Source: Crotophaga sulcirostris
Taxonomy: Eukaryota; Chordata; Aves; Cuculiformes; Crotophagidae
Assembly (NCBI GenBank): GCA_013397455.1
Contig: VYZB01000212.1
Coordinates: 1,059,481-1,123,480 of the forward strand
DNA length: 64,000 nucleotides
Direction of reading: 5' to 3'
Part shown: piece by piece, positions 37,401-48,584 of the stretch
Layout of the letters: each line of letters opens with the position of its first letter
Numbering within the stretch: the stretch's first letter is position 1
Made by a program: the position numbers and the translations under genes
Notes under the pieces: model-generated
Database searches by the model: none
The model's input: only the letters and a program-made list of their open reading frames with translations
What the model was told of the DNA's origin: nothing

Positions 37401-40400
37401 GTGAACTATCAAAGTCAAGATAGAATGGCATATTAGGGTAGATAATATAAACATAATAAAAAATAGGGAATAATAGAGATCATCAAATAATCTTCAGAGA
37501 CAGAAAATCTGGATAATGTTTAGGTAACTGTCTGCTGGATGAAAAATTGAGTTTGATGGTCATTATAAAACAAAAATAAATTGCCTATTATGAAGCACAT
37601 ATTGGCTTTTAAGAAACAAAACATTTATCTGTGCATGCAGAGATGAATTCCATTTGCACATGTCAAGAACTTCTGATGTGATTTTAAGTGGTTGCTGTCA
37701 AGAAATATATTCTTAATGACAATAAGAATAAAAGATGTCATAGTCTAGTCCCTAACCAAACATACTTCTTAATCCATGTTATAAGATTAAGGCTCAGATT
37801 CACCTTGTTTGAACTAAATAAAGAATGTAACTTCTTCATATTTTCTGTTTCTAGCCAAAGGAAAGAAATAGGAACCTCTAGATGACTATACCACCTAGGC
37901 TCCACCATCTACCAGTGGAGCTAGATGGAAAAAAAATCCAGATACAAGGGTTCTTCTGCTCTGGAATATAGTTTGACATAGCTATACTTCTGTTGCTCTT
38001 CTACTCATAAAACTCTGAGATGAATTTATCCCTCATTTGTGAGGAATAACAGTATGCTTTAGAAGCAGATTAAGATAAAGCATGTTAAGAGCTTGATGTC
38101 AAGTTTTTAAGCAAAAGTTACCCTAAAAAGCCTCAAGAGACAATAATGCAAAGATTTTATCAAGACCACAAGTGATCTGATTGTGCAAGTACCATGCATC
38201 AGCTGAACTTGGAGAGTTGTCAATGCATATGGTCTTACTTGAGGACACAGTATGGTAAATTTCTTGATGTAAGTAATCACAAGCAGGATTTTAAGCACAT
38301 GCTTGAATCCCTCTGAGACTCAATAAAATTTGAAGTTCAAAGTTAAGCATATTCTTAAATATTTTCTTGAATATGCATGAGCTGCTCAGCTGGGCCCTTC
38401 AGTGAACATGCCTCCTTTTAAAATTGTTTGCTAGAATATTTGCAGAAAGTGAATCCACCGGGGCCACAGACACAGACAGTTTTTATTTTTTTTTAGTTCA
38501 AATAAATGTTCGTGAATACGTTTTGCAATATTTGCTCAGGAATTCCTAGGGGAATAATATCTGCCAACTGGTCTTGCCATCAATAAAGAAGTAACTAGAC
38601 GCAAAATGTCAATATATATTGCTCTCTCCAGAGTAGACATGTGAATGAAATTAAAAGCTAAATCACTGAACATCTGGCTAGAACTATATTTTTAAGAAGC
38701 CTATTCTAGTTCAAGTCAGAGAACCAGGAGGAGAACACCTCACCTCTACTCGGGCATCTGCTGTATTAAACAGCTACCAATTCCTAAATGCTTTGATTGA
38801 GCTGGGAACCTAAGAGGGCCTTTGAAGATTCAGCTTGTGCAAAAAGTGTGGTTGCAGGGCTGCAAGTCACAGCCATGAATGAGGGCTTTCATGATTCAGC
38901 AGCTGCACAAACTGATTGCAGTGACCTGTGCCTGTACTATAGTGATCAAGTGACCTATGGAAAAAAAAAGGAATCACAGTGTGGCTTAAAACATGCAGCA
39001 AAGATACAGTAAACAAATCTCAATAGGATTTTCTTATGAATTCCAAAGCTAATATATTATTTATTACTTTTTTACTTATTTCTTTCTTGTTCATATGCTG
39101 CAAGGTGTCAGCAGATGTAGTACAAGACTGGAGAAAGTATGTCAATGCAATTTCTTTTGCATCTGAGTCACTGTTGCGAAATCAGGTTGGGCTGCTGCTT
39201 GTGAAAAGACTTTACTTGGAAGCAGTTGCATAGTGATGGGACAGAAAAATGTCTGATACTCAGTATGTACCGTAACATTTAGGAAAATACAATTTTAAGG
39301 AGTTATAGAACTCAATAAACTAGCTTTGAATAAGTAGTACATTGAGAAAAGGAGAGATCTCTTAATTTCTGGTATACCTAAAACTCCTGGATTTTAGTAG
39401 AGAACCAAACCCCATAACAGACGAAACCATTCTTGAAAAAAATGACACCCACTTGTACTGAAGTGTTGTACAATTCATTGTGCATTAACTATTACTGCTT
39501 GCTATACATGAATCTGGTTATTCTCAATCTTATTACTCTGCCTAGAATATACTGATTAATTACCCAAACCCCATTAAACAACACTGTTCATCTTGCTACT
39601 TAAAATTATATGAAGTATATGATAAGGTTTAAGATACACATTTTTGTAGTAAACCTTGAATGTTAGTGCAGGAAATATAGAAAAGGGGAGCAGGGAGACA
39701 GGAACAGTCTACTGGGTTTGCTTCTAAACTTCAGTACATAATGCTGTAATCAGTGTTAAGAGATAGTGCTTTGTAAAGCATCATAAATGGATGAAGTGGA
39801 AGAGTGATTTGTTCTTAAGTGTTAGTAAAGTATTCTGACACAGAGTATAAAGGTAAAGCATTTATGAGATCTACTGATACGCGCTGCCAGTCATGTGAAT
39901 TATGATCTACCTGGAAACCGTTTTTATGAGTAAACAAATTTTCTAATTAGAGCTAATCATGTCAGATGCATGGTCAACAAACATAATTAATTTAAGCTCT
40001 CTGATTCCACTGGGGGAAAAGTATTACTCAGTGTATGAGGTGAAAAATGTAAATAAACCTCAGAGTGGAAGGCAAATAAGCAGTAAAGTGTGAAGAGGCA
40101 TTCAACTTGAGTATGGTTGAAAGCACAGAACATATTAAGAGATTTGACAGAAAGTTAGGTGATAGGGAAATACAGAGACAGATGAGTGCAGAAAGGGAAA
40201 AGTTGTGCTGGTTGATCTGTGGTGAATATAGGTAACAACGACCGATTTACAGTTTTCACATCAAAAACAATTTCCACATGATTACTAATAGTACATTTGC
40301 AACCCTCTGACATCAGAACATACAAACAACTACTCAAAATGTCTACATTTGTATATAAACAAGTAGAATGGGTACACATATAATCATTTTTGTTGATGAA

Positions 40401-40455
40401 GAAATATAAACTATTCTAAAAATCCTGCTGTCTGCTATCACTGCAGGTAGGGAAA
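34481..40455. other. Long non-coding stretch, AT-rich
   Basis: No supported gene. Low-complexity ATT and TTTTA tracts occur near 36400-36420 and 36978-37015. The block at about 36540-36850 has the look of a conserved non-coding element (non-repetitive, TAATT motifs), but this is impression only. The short open frames have no domain resemblance. Confidence 0.5.
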
Positions 40456-40518
40456 GATCACTGTGGTAAGTCAGCGTGGTTGCCATCAGTGATCAAATGC
40501 TTACCACAGTAGTGTATC
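40456..40518. other. Two overlapping, mutually exclusive inverted repeats
   Basis: ACTGTGGTAAG at 40460-40470 is perfectly complementary to CTTACCACAGT at 40500-40510 (11-bp stem, 29-base loop), and with bulges the pairing extends to GATC...GTATC at 40456-40518. GATCACTG at 40456-40463 is also perfectly complementary to CAGTGATC at 40487-40494. The two stems share bases and cannot form together. The size resembles a small RNA precursor, but no microRNA is recognised. Confidence 0.45.
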
Positions 40519-42080
40519 TGAGGGGCTTCCAAGCCGTGCTTTCCTATTAGTGTTCATGCTCTGAATTGCAACAAAGAGCATGGAAGGCTGTTAAAAAATT
40601 GAAAGGAATGTTTGCAACCCTATGATTCAGACTCCTTTTCCTGAGAATAAACAGGCCATTCTGTGGAGAGCAAAGCCATCAGCAAACACTCGAAATTTAT
40701 TAAATACTTTTCTACAGCATCACTCCTACACCTCACTAATTGCTGCAGCTGCTGCTACAAAAGCAGCTGAAATTACAGCTGAAAGGAGGGGTAGACAATG
40801 CAAATCTTACAGAAAAGAGACCCCTATGGTAGTCCTCTGTGATGTGGTCCAATACATGAACGTTGTGTGCCTCTTCTGCTTTCCACAGTCATCACTGGGT
40901 GGCATTCTGGCTGTTGTGGCACAAAAACTCCCATTATCTTTAACAGAATATGATTTGATCTTTTTACCTTTTTACATTATGCAAGTACAAAGCTTCATTG
41001 TAGGAGTGAGAACTGTGTATCTTTATCTTCTCCATTATAACAAAATTAAACTCAGACAAGATAGTAATGGCGTTGCTTCTAGGTGCCACTTGAATACAGA
41101 AACTAAAACAGAATGAGGACAGGTTGGATCAATTTCACTTGAAGGAGTCAATGAACACAAATCAACATAACATATTGGCACAAACCAATATAACAAACCA
41201 ACAATGTGCTGTGCATTCCTTTATTTATTCTGTGCTAGGGTAGAGTAATTCTCTTGGACAGTGTGATCAGACCACACATTCCGGGAGGTCCATGGAATTT
41301 TGCAGGTTCCTCTTTGCAATGCCTTGAATGGCACAATACACATCTGTTCAACTTTTCATTTTAGAAGCATGAAGAAGCCTATACTATCACAGGCCCAATC
41401 TGTTCTCTGCATTTTTAATCCCAGGAATGTTTCTAGTCAGGTGGGACTTGCAAACAAGGTGAATCAGATCTGTTACATGTGTTAGCTCACTGCTTATCCA
41501 TACATGCATTGTGCATGGCATTTTGTAAATGAACCATAAGCAAGGGGGAGGCAGCTACCTGTTCTTTTTTGGCCTGGGCTAGGAAGAAGACATTAACATG
41601 TGCAAGAGGTTGTTCCTCTCCTGGACAAAACTATACAAAGCTTTGAGAATACTCACTGGGATGGCACACAGATGGCGTGCAGCGCATGATCCCCTAGGAA
41701 TCTGCAGCAACACAAGAGGGGGATCTCCCTACGGCCTCACAGAAGATGGTGTGAAAGGTTTTACTGTCCAAGCACATTGATGATTAGAAAGCATAGCTGT
41801 AAGAAAGGTTTAAAGAGGAGGCAGGTTTCATGAACATTTTATTTCAAACTTATTCACTAGAACTGAGTTTTCTGTATTTCAGTTACCTCATTGTAGTTTT
41901 GTCTTCTAATAGAGCATGGCTTTAAGAAACATTTTTATTGTTTTTTGTTTCCCCATGTTAAAATAAGATAGGGTATTTTTACCACAAGATCACAGTTATC
42001 CTAGAGTTGCTGGAAGATACATTTTCACCAAATATTACTGGATGAAGGAAAAAAGCTAGGCCTTTTATCTCCCTTTTCAG
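40519..42080. other. Stretch with a 164-codon open frame of unknown meaning
   Basis: The plus-strand frame at 40622-41116 is the longest one outside CR1. It includes a short alanine-rich run (AAAAATKAA) from a GCTGCAGCTGCTGC-like sequence and a hydrophobic middle. I recognise no domain and see no conserved start context, so a chance origin is more likely than a gene. The rest of the stretch is AT-rich with nothing I can name. Confidence 0.35.
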
Positions 42081-42189
42081 CCATCAGGAGCCAGAATCTG
42101 TGGTTTGCTGCTCCCAGATGAGCGCCCTGCCAGCTACCTTTTCTGCATTTCCTGCACCACAATTTTTGTATTTCATGTGCTTCTGCAAG
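42081..42189 (+). other. Candidate 109-nt exon, unrecognised
   Basis: A good acceptor ('ttttatctcccttttcag', AG at 42079-42080) precedes, and a donor ('ctgcaag|gtaacc', GT at 42190-42191) follows. The frame starting at the first base is open throughout (36 codons plus one base) and reads a cysteine-containing, partly hydrophobic peptide starting PSGARICGLL and ending TTIFVFHVLLQ. Local composition is richer in G and C than the flanks. No family is recognised. It may be an exon of a plus-strand gene or lncRNA, or a decoy. Confidence 0.22.
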
Positions 42190-42569
42190 GTAACCTCAGG
42201 GATGGAGGTATCAAAGGGGTGAGATCCGTCTTACCCCTCTTTGCCTTTCCTTAGCCCAGAGTCTAATGACTTTCCAACAGCAATGTAAACTTTAGGCACA
42301 GGAAAAAGCAACTACATGTATTTTCACTATATTTTTAACTCAGCCAGAGTGGGATTATTCTCTCTTTTAACCTCCAGATGAAATCTTGTAGCTTTTTTGT
42401 ACAGAGTTTGGCTAGAAATATCTGAACATGATCTCTTACATTTCACTAAAATGTTTTCAGAATTTTAAAAAGCTTTCTATATATTCTGTGATTAGGATTG
42501 AAATTTTAAGAGACTTTTGTAAAATTTTGTCTTCGCTCTAAACATGACTGTCATTTCATGTCAAAGTAT

Positions 42570-42705
42570 CTTCTCTCCTCTCCTTTTCTGTCCTTTCCTC
42601 TCCTCTCCTCTTCTCTATCTTGCCTTGCCCTGCCCTTCCATCCCCTGCCTTCCCCTTCTCTTTCCCTTTCCCCTTCCCTTCCCCTTTTCCTCCTTTTCTT
42701 TTTTA
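42570..42705. repeat. Polypyrimidine tract (polypurine on the minus strand)
   Basis: About 135 bases are almost entirely C and T, in ctctcc, ctttcc and cccttcc units with few purine interruptions. Such tracts can form triplex (H-DNA) structures and are prone to slippage. The open frame through it (42544-42744) is low-complexity and not a gene. Confidence 0.85.
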
Positions 42706-43419
42706 ATTAAAAAAAACCAAAGCATAATTCTTCCACACCTTTAAGAAGTCATAATTTATATTTCAGTCAAGAAAAATAGTGATTATTTGCCCATCTGCCA
42801 AGATCACATACCTTTATCTCATTTTGAATCACATCGTAAGAGGAAAATAAAGATGTCTTTCTTCAGAAGTATGGCAGGTAGATTGAGAAAATATTGTGAC
42901 ACACTGAAGTGCTGTATTGATCCTTCAACAGTAGTAATTAGAGAGAGAGAATTTATCTTGTGTTAAGATGAAATAGTAGCAAAAAATTAGTAAAGGGGTC
43001 TGCTTTTTTATCTGGAATAACCTAATTAAAAATGATCACCTAGCTATTTCTACTAGTCTGCTTTTCCCTCTTTCTATTTGTAGCTTTGCTATAATGCTTG
43101 GAAAATAATATTAGGGATACATTAAAAACTTAAATATAACTCAGAACTTGCTTGAAAACAGGTAGTTGCCAGGAGCCTCTGAACAACTGCAATACTCAAC
43201 AATTTGATTTTGTCTGAGTAAACATCTAATCCAAACCAACTTATGATGAATGGAAAGTCAATGACTTCTGTAGTACACAGGAACAGAATTTGGTTTTCTA
43301 ACATTTCCAAAGCTATGTCATACTGTTGTGTGTATTTTCTCCTTCTATCATCTGGTACCCTAAATATTTCTAAATAAAATACAAAAAGTAAAAAAGACAA
43401 AAAATGAAATTACACTATA
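42706..43419. other. Non-coding stretch
   Basis: AT-rich sequence up to the first assembly gap. A minus-strand open frame of 92 codons (43122-43400) has no recognised domain. I see no gene. Confidence 0.5.
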
Positions 43420-43468
43420 NNNNNNNNNNNNNNNNNNNNNNNNNNNNNNNNNNNNNNNNNNNNNNNNN
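43420..43468. other. Assembly gap (49 N)
   Basis: Unknown bases. The flanks are A-rich on the left and AT-rich on the right, so a low-complexity tract may have broken the assembly. Confidence 1.
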
Positions 43469-44591
43469 AATTAAAATTATATATTTATAAACATAATTAA
43501 ACATTAAATCGATACCACAGATGTGTTCATTAAACAAGAAGTTTATGTATGCTGTACACTTACTTGCGAGGGGTTTACCTTATATTTATACTGTTTTATT
43601 TTATCCTCTGGCTATTTATATACTATCTGTTGCTACTTTATTTAAGTTATTTTATTTTAGCTCTATGAAACACTTCCATGAACTGCATTCTATATATCAA
43701 GAAAAGCTTGTGTAAATAATATTTGAAGTGGTGAAATTCATTCCTCACATTAGGCAACTAATGAGACACTGACTGAAAGACTGCCATTATCTTTCAGAAG
43801 AGTTGGACTGGGCCCTTAATCTTCTACAAATCATGTACTTAAAAGGAGAGAAATTGTGATGTCTGATTTTGCAGGAGCTGTTAACAGAACTGAAATAAAA
43901 CCTCCTATTGGTGCAATAATGAAACCACAATGTGATCATACAGCAGTTAAATATATTTTAGTGTGAAACACACATCTGATAAATTATTTGAAGATTAATA
44001 ACCACATCTCCTTCATAAGAGTGGTATGACAGAGATGAAACACTCAGCCCCACAAATGAAAGGTTATAATTCTTTTACTTCTATCCTCTACTGATGTTTT
44101 ACATCCAAGGGATATACAGAGTGAAGTGCAGAATGGGTCAAAGCTGAATAAATCTGTGAAGAATTCTCTAAACAAAGTTGCATTTTCTCTCCTAAAATTT
44201 GCACATAGATTATTACAGAAGGCAGAATATGATACATCATATTGGGTACAGATGGTTATCTGAATCTCCTGTGGACTGCAGTCAGTTCAAACTACCGTGA
44301 CTGTCTACAGCAAAGGATTGTGGAGTTACTGTCCCTTAAAAACCAAATAGTTCGAATAATACCTTTATATAGTATATCTTATTATGTGTAAAGCTTATTA
44401 TTTAATTCTAGATATACTGATCACATTCATTAGTTCCTTTTTCCTTTTACTTAAACAATGAGTGGAATGTAAATAATATAAAACACGTTGAAAATATCGA
44501 AGAACATACCCTTCCAAAAGCTGTGAGCATGCTCACTCAAGGTAAGAAACAAAAATCTTTTATAAAAGTACTCAGTAACACACCATAATCT
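43469..44591. other. Non-coding stretch
   Basis: AT-rich unique sequence between the gap and the CR1 cluster. I see nothing I can name. Confidence 0.5.
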
Positions 44592-45012
44592 TAGAATCAT
44601 AGAATCATCTGGTTGGAAAAGACCTTTGAGATCATCAAGTCCAACCGTTCCTGTCCACTGCTAAACCCTCTCCCTGAGAAACTCATCTACCCCTCTTTTA
44701 AACACCTCCGGGGATGGTGACTCAACCACCTCCCTGGGCAGCCACTGCCAGTACCTGACAATCCTTCCAGTGAAGAAATTTTTTCTGATATCTAGTCTGA
44801 ACCTCCCCTGGTGCAACTTGAGGCCATTTCCTCTTGTCCTATCACCTATCACTTGGGAGAAGAGACCAACACTCACCTCACCACAAGCCTCTTTCAGGCA
44901 GCTGTAGACAGTGATGTGATCTCCCCTCAGCCTCCTCTTCTCTAGGCTAAACAGCCCCAGTTTCCTCAGCTGCTCCTCATAAGACTTGTTCTCCAGCACC
45001 TTCACCACTTGG
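44592..45012 (-). mobile_element. CR1 LINE 3' part
   Basis: The 3' tail at the low coordinate reads TTAGAATCATAGAATCAT, then 'ctggttggaaaagaccttt' and 'gagatcatcaagtccaacc'. The 3' UTR follows, then the C-terminal ORF2 region up to the [13 protein letters not shown] and ENKSYEEQL blocks. At about 45008-45014 the element jumps directly to a different CR1 region (next entry), so the reverse-transcriptase core and the segment after it are missing. Either one CR1 lost an internal segment, or two copies abut. Confidence 0.9.
44661..45008 (-). pseudogene. CR1 ORF2 C-terminal fragment
   Basis: A frame of 115 codons reads the [20 protein letters not shown] block, [20 protein letters not shown] and the [15 protein letters not shown] end that typify the CR1 ORF2 C terminus. 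It starts at the junction with the upstream CR1 piece. It has no catalytic domain and is non-functional. Confidence 0.85.
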
Positions 45013-45790
45013 CTCGGGAGACTGAGTATCCAGAGAACATCTTACCTTACTATTGAAGACCGAGGCAAAGAAGGCATTGAATACCTCAGATTTATGCTCA
45101 TCCTTCGTCACTATTGTTCCCCCTGTATCCTGTAAAGGAGGGAGATTCTCCTTGGTCCTCCTACTGTTGCTAATATAGTTGAAGAAACATTTCTTATTGA
45201 CTTTCACCGAGCTGGCTAGTTGAAGTTCTAGTTGGGCTTTAGCCTTCTAATTTTCTCTCTACATGATCTCATCTCATCCTTGTAGTCGTCCTTGGATGCC
45301 TACCCCCTCTTCCAAAGCTCGTATACTTTCCTCTTCTTCCTGAGATCAATACAAAGCTTTCTACTAAGCCAATCTGGTTTTCTTCCCCACCAACTCATTT
45401 TACAGCACACAGGGATGCCTGCTCTTGTGCCACCAGGATTTCCTTCTTGAGGAGCCTCCAGCCCTCTTGGGCTCCCTTGTCATTTAGAACTACCTCCCAA
45501 TGAACTTTATCAAGCAGCTTTCAAAACAGTTCGAAGTTTGCCCTCCAGAAGTCCAAGGTGGCAGTTCTGCTGACCCCTCTCCTTACTCCTCCTAGAACTG
45601 AGAATTGTACCATTTTGTGATTACTGTGCCACAGGTGTCCTCTAACAGTGACATGTCCCACAAGGCCTTCTCTGTTCACAAACAGCAGATCCAGAGGGGC
45701 ACCTTCTCTTCACTCCCCAGTTGTGTTAGGAAGTTGTCTTCCATACACTCGATGAACCTCCTAGATTGTTTTCTTTCTGCTGTATTATAA
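45013..45790 (-). mobile_element. CR1 LINE ORF2 fragment (endonuclease end to RT start)
   Basis: On the minus strand this reads broken CR1 ORF2. From high to low coordinate come LDLLFVNREGLVG-like and RTATLDFWRANFELF-like blocks (end of the endonuclease), a linker with in-frame stops, then NKKCFFNYISNSRRTKENLP and EVFNAFFASVF, which lie just before the reverse transcriptase. Similarity ends at about 45790. The piece is collinear with ORF2 but fused at 45013 to the ORF2 C terminus, skipping the catalytic RT. Confidence 0.75.
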
Positions 45791-46349
45791 CGTACCTAAG
45801 CATCTTGCAAAATTAACGCATTATCATTATTCACCTTTGTTGGTGTAGCTGCAGAACAAATAACAATCAACAAACTCTCACTCCTTTGTTGAGGTGTTAC
45901 TGCTTCATGTTTGAGATCTGACAATAAACTTCAGCATCTGGGTCTGTAACAGGTATCTTGTGCTATTTATATGTACTATAAAGTTTCTAGCATGTTCTGA
46001 GGTACTAGAGTACAAAATCAATATCAGATGTCCAGAAAGGATAATATATGATTAGAAATTAGGTTTTTTAGATGTGAAAAGAGAGGATAAAGAACAAACT
46101 ATTACCGTTAAGCAGAATCTGAAGATATAAAATTTTGCCAGGTAGTTCAATAGTGAAATAGGATATGCATTACTGTCTTTACTAGTATTTCCTTAACTCA
46201 CACAAGAACACATTTGTCTATGACTGATGTGATATATTCCTATTTTAAGCACACTTTTCAAGACCTTCACCTGAAGATTTCTCTTGGCAGGGGAGGTGGC
46301 AATTAAGGGTAAATTTCCAAGCTACTGTTTCACTGACCATGACACCTTT
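45791..46349. other. Non-coding stretch
   Basis: Unique sequence between a CR1 and a solo LTR. I see nothing I can name. Confidence 0.5.
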
Positions 46350-46354
46350 ATCTC
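46350..46354. repeat. Target-site duplication, left copy
   Basis: ATCTC, identical to 46898-46902, sits immediately outside the LTR. Confidence 0.8.
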
Positions 46355-46897
46355 TGTTCCGGCTTTCAGGGGGATAGAGTTAATTTTCTTCCTAGTAGCT
46401 TGTATAGTGCTGTGTTTTGGATTTAGGATGAGAATGATGTTGATAACACACTGATGTTTTAGTTGTTGCTGAGCAGTGCTCACACTAAGTTAAAGACCTT
46501 TCAGCTTCTCCTATGGTCCTGTCAGTAAGGAGGCTGGAGATGCATGACAAGCTGGGAGGGGACACAGCCAGGACAGCAGACTCGAACTGGACAAAGGGAT
46601 ATTCCATAGCATATCATGTCAAGCTGACCAAAAAAAAAAAAAGCCCTGAGAGGAGCTGGATGGGGCAGCAGCGACCACTGCTCAGGGGCTGGCTGAGCAT
46701 CAGTCTGTGGGAGGTGAACAATTGTTTTGTGTTATGACTTGTTTTCTATATTCGTTTATCATTATAATTATTATTATTTTCCTTCCCTTTTCTGTCCTAT
46801 TAAACTGTCTTTATCTGAATCCACGAGTTTTACCTTTTATTTTCCCCAATTATCTCCCTCCGTGGTGTTTAACTGCCTGTCATGTTAAACCACAATA
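46355..46897 (+). mobile_element. Solo LTR of an endogenous retrovirus, with target-site duplication
   Basis: The 543-bp unit begins TGTTCCGGCTTTCAGG and continues 'gagttaattttcttcctagt'. It contains 'agctgggaggggacacagcc' and 'ggatattccatagcatat', carries an ATTAAA polyadenylation signal at 46799-46804, and ends 'gttaaaccacaata'. This matches in order a common avian solo LTR that I recall (class III/ERVL-like). The five bases ATCTC directly flank it on both sides (46350-46354 and 46898-46902), which fits retroviral integration. The terminal CA has become TA. No internal viral genes are present, so it probably arose by LTR-LTR recombination. Confidence 0.85.
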
Positions 46898-46902
46898 ATC
46901 TC
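46898..46902. repeat. Target-site duplication, right copy
   Basis: ATCTC, identical to 46350-46354. The pair fixes the LTR boundaries. Confidence 0.8.
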
Positions 46903-47423
46903 CAAGGTTATACCTTTACAGAAAGCCAATTCCCATCTAAGATTTCTTTCTATTTTGTAAGAACCCTGTAACCACTTCTGTGTTAAAGCAACCTTTAAGG
47001 GTCATGTGGGTTTCCTCCTCTGCTTAAGGGGTTTCAAAGCCTTTTTTTTTCCCCCAGCCTATTTTTCTAGTTCTTTCCCTGGTTTCTTTACTGAGTATTG
47101 CTTTTCTGAGGTACAGTTTGTTGTATTCAAGTACAGTCATCCAGAAACTGAAATCAATGTTTCTTTGTAGTATTCCACTTCAAATGTCAAGTCCCAAATG
47201 GAAATTGATAGTCTAATACTTGAGACTCTTGGGCACTAAAATTAAGTTTTTTCTCCTTGATACTTGCAGAAGTAGTAAAAACTGATTCAGCAACAAAGAA
47301 AGAATAAACGGTTGCATCAGCTAGAGTGAAAGTAAAGAATCAACAGCAGTGTCAGCAATGCTACAATAGTGCAATCTTCTTTGTTACAATACTAATATGA
47401 AAATTTACTTACTAGCATGATTA
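46903..47423. other. Non-coding stretch
   Basis: Unique sequence between the LTR and the next CR1. I see nothing I can name. Confidence 0.5.
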
Positions 47424-48584
47424 TAGAAACATAGAATCATAGAATCGTCTTTTTGGAAAAGACCTTTGAGATCAGCGAGTCCAACCGTACCTGTCCTCTG
47501 TTAAACCATGTCCCTCAGAAACTCATCTACCTGTCTTTTAAACACCTCCGGGGATGGTGACTCAACCACCTCTCTGGGCTGCCTGTGCCTCTGCCTCACC
47601 ACCCTTTTCAGTGAAGAATTTTTTCCTAACATCCAGCCTAAACCTGCCCTGGCACAACTTGAGGCCATTTCCTCTTGTCCTATCACCTGTCACTTGGGAG
47701 AAGAGAACAACACTCCCTTTGCCACAAACTCCTTTCAGGCAGTTGTAGACAGTGAGGAGGTCTCCCCTCAGCTTCATCCTCTCCAAGCTAAACAGTCCCA
47801 GTTCCCTCAGCTGCTCCTCCTAAGACTTGTTCTCCAGCCCCTTCACCAGCCTCGTTGCCCTTCTCTGGACACATTCCAAAACCTCAATGTCCTTCTTGCA
47901 GTGAGGGGCCCAGAACTGCACACAGCACTCGAGGTGTGACCTCATCAGTGCTGAGTACAGGGGCACAATCACTTCTCTGCTCCTGCTGTTTCTGATGCAG
48001 GCCAAGATGCCATTGGCCTTCTTGGCCACCTGGGCACCCTGCTGGCTCACATTCAACCAGTTGTCTATCAACACCCCCAGATTCTTCTCTGCTAGGCAGC
48101 TCTCCAGCCATTCTCCCCCAAGCCTATAACACTGCCTGGGGTTGTTGTGTCCCAAGTGCAGGACTGGGCACTTGGTCTTGTTGAGCCTCATCCCATTGGT
48201 TTCAGCCCATCGATCCAGCCTGTCCAGATCCCTCTGCAGAACCTCCCTTCCTTCAAGCAGGTCGACACTCCCACCCAGCTTAGTGTCACCTGCAAACTTG
48301 CTAAGGGTGCACTCAATCCCCTCATCCAGATCGTTGATAAAGATATTGAACAGGACTGGTCCCAGTACTGAACCCTGGAGGACGCCACTCGTGACCGGCC
48401 CCCAACTGGATTTAACTCCATTTACCACCACCCTTTGGGCCCGGCCATCCAGCCAGTTTTTTACCCAGCAGAGGGTGTGCCCGTCCAGGCCAATGGCAGC
48501 CAGTTTCTCAAGCAGAATATTGAGAGAAATGGTGTCAAAGGCTTTAACAAAGTCCAGGTACACCACATCCACAGCCTTTCCCTT
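47424..48584 (-). mobile_element. CR1 LINE, 5'-truncated, with most of the RT domain
   Basis: The best-preserved CR1 in the window, about 1.16 kb. The 3' tail at the low coordinate reads ATAGAAACATAGAATCATAG, then 'tttttggaaaagacctttga' and 'agtccaacc'. ORF2 then runs up to the [12 protein letters not shown] block, where the copy is truncated. A premature stop at the expected ENKSYEEQL site (about 47819-47821) and a frameshift near 47600-47620 break the C terminus. It lacks the 5' UTR, endonuclease and N-terminal RT, so it is immobile. Confidence 0.95.
47820..48572 (-). pseudogene. CR1 ORF2 reverse-transcriptase fragment
   Basis: This frame of 250 codons begins [15 protein letters not shown] (RT block with the conserved D of DFxKAFD) and continues through [20 protein letters not shown]. 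It carries [10 protein letters not shown] where active CR1 has FADD, then [32 protein letters not shown] and the [20 protein letters not shown] region. The change of the first catalytic Asp of the FADD pair to Gly should abolish polymerase activity. The ATG start is incidental, because the true ORF2 start is missing. RT of this family acts by target-primed reverse transcription. Confidence 0.95.

Noticed and set aside
39720..39800. Possible MIR/L3-like fragment ('agatagtgctttgtaaagca')
   Set aside because: The resemblance is limited to one short word; not enough to call a repeat.
42544..42744. 66-codon proline/serine/leucine-rich frame
   Set aside because: It is produced by the polypyrimidine tract.
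46513..46898. Two short plus-strand open frames
   Set aside because: They lie inside the solo LTR and have no relation to retroviral genes.
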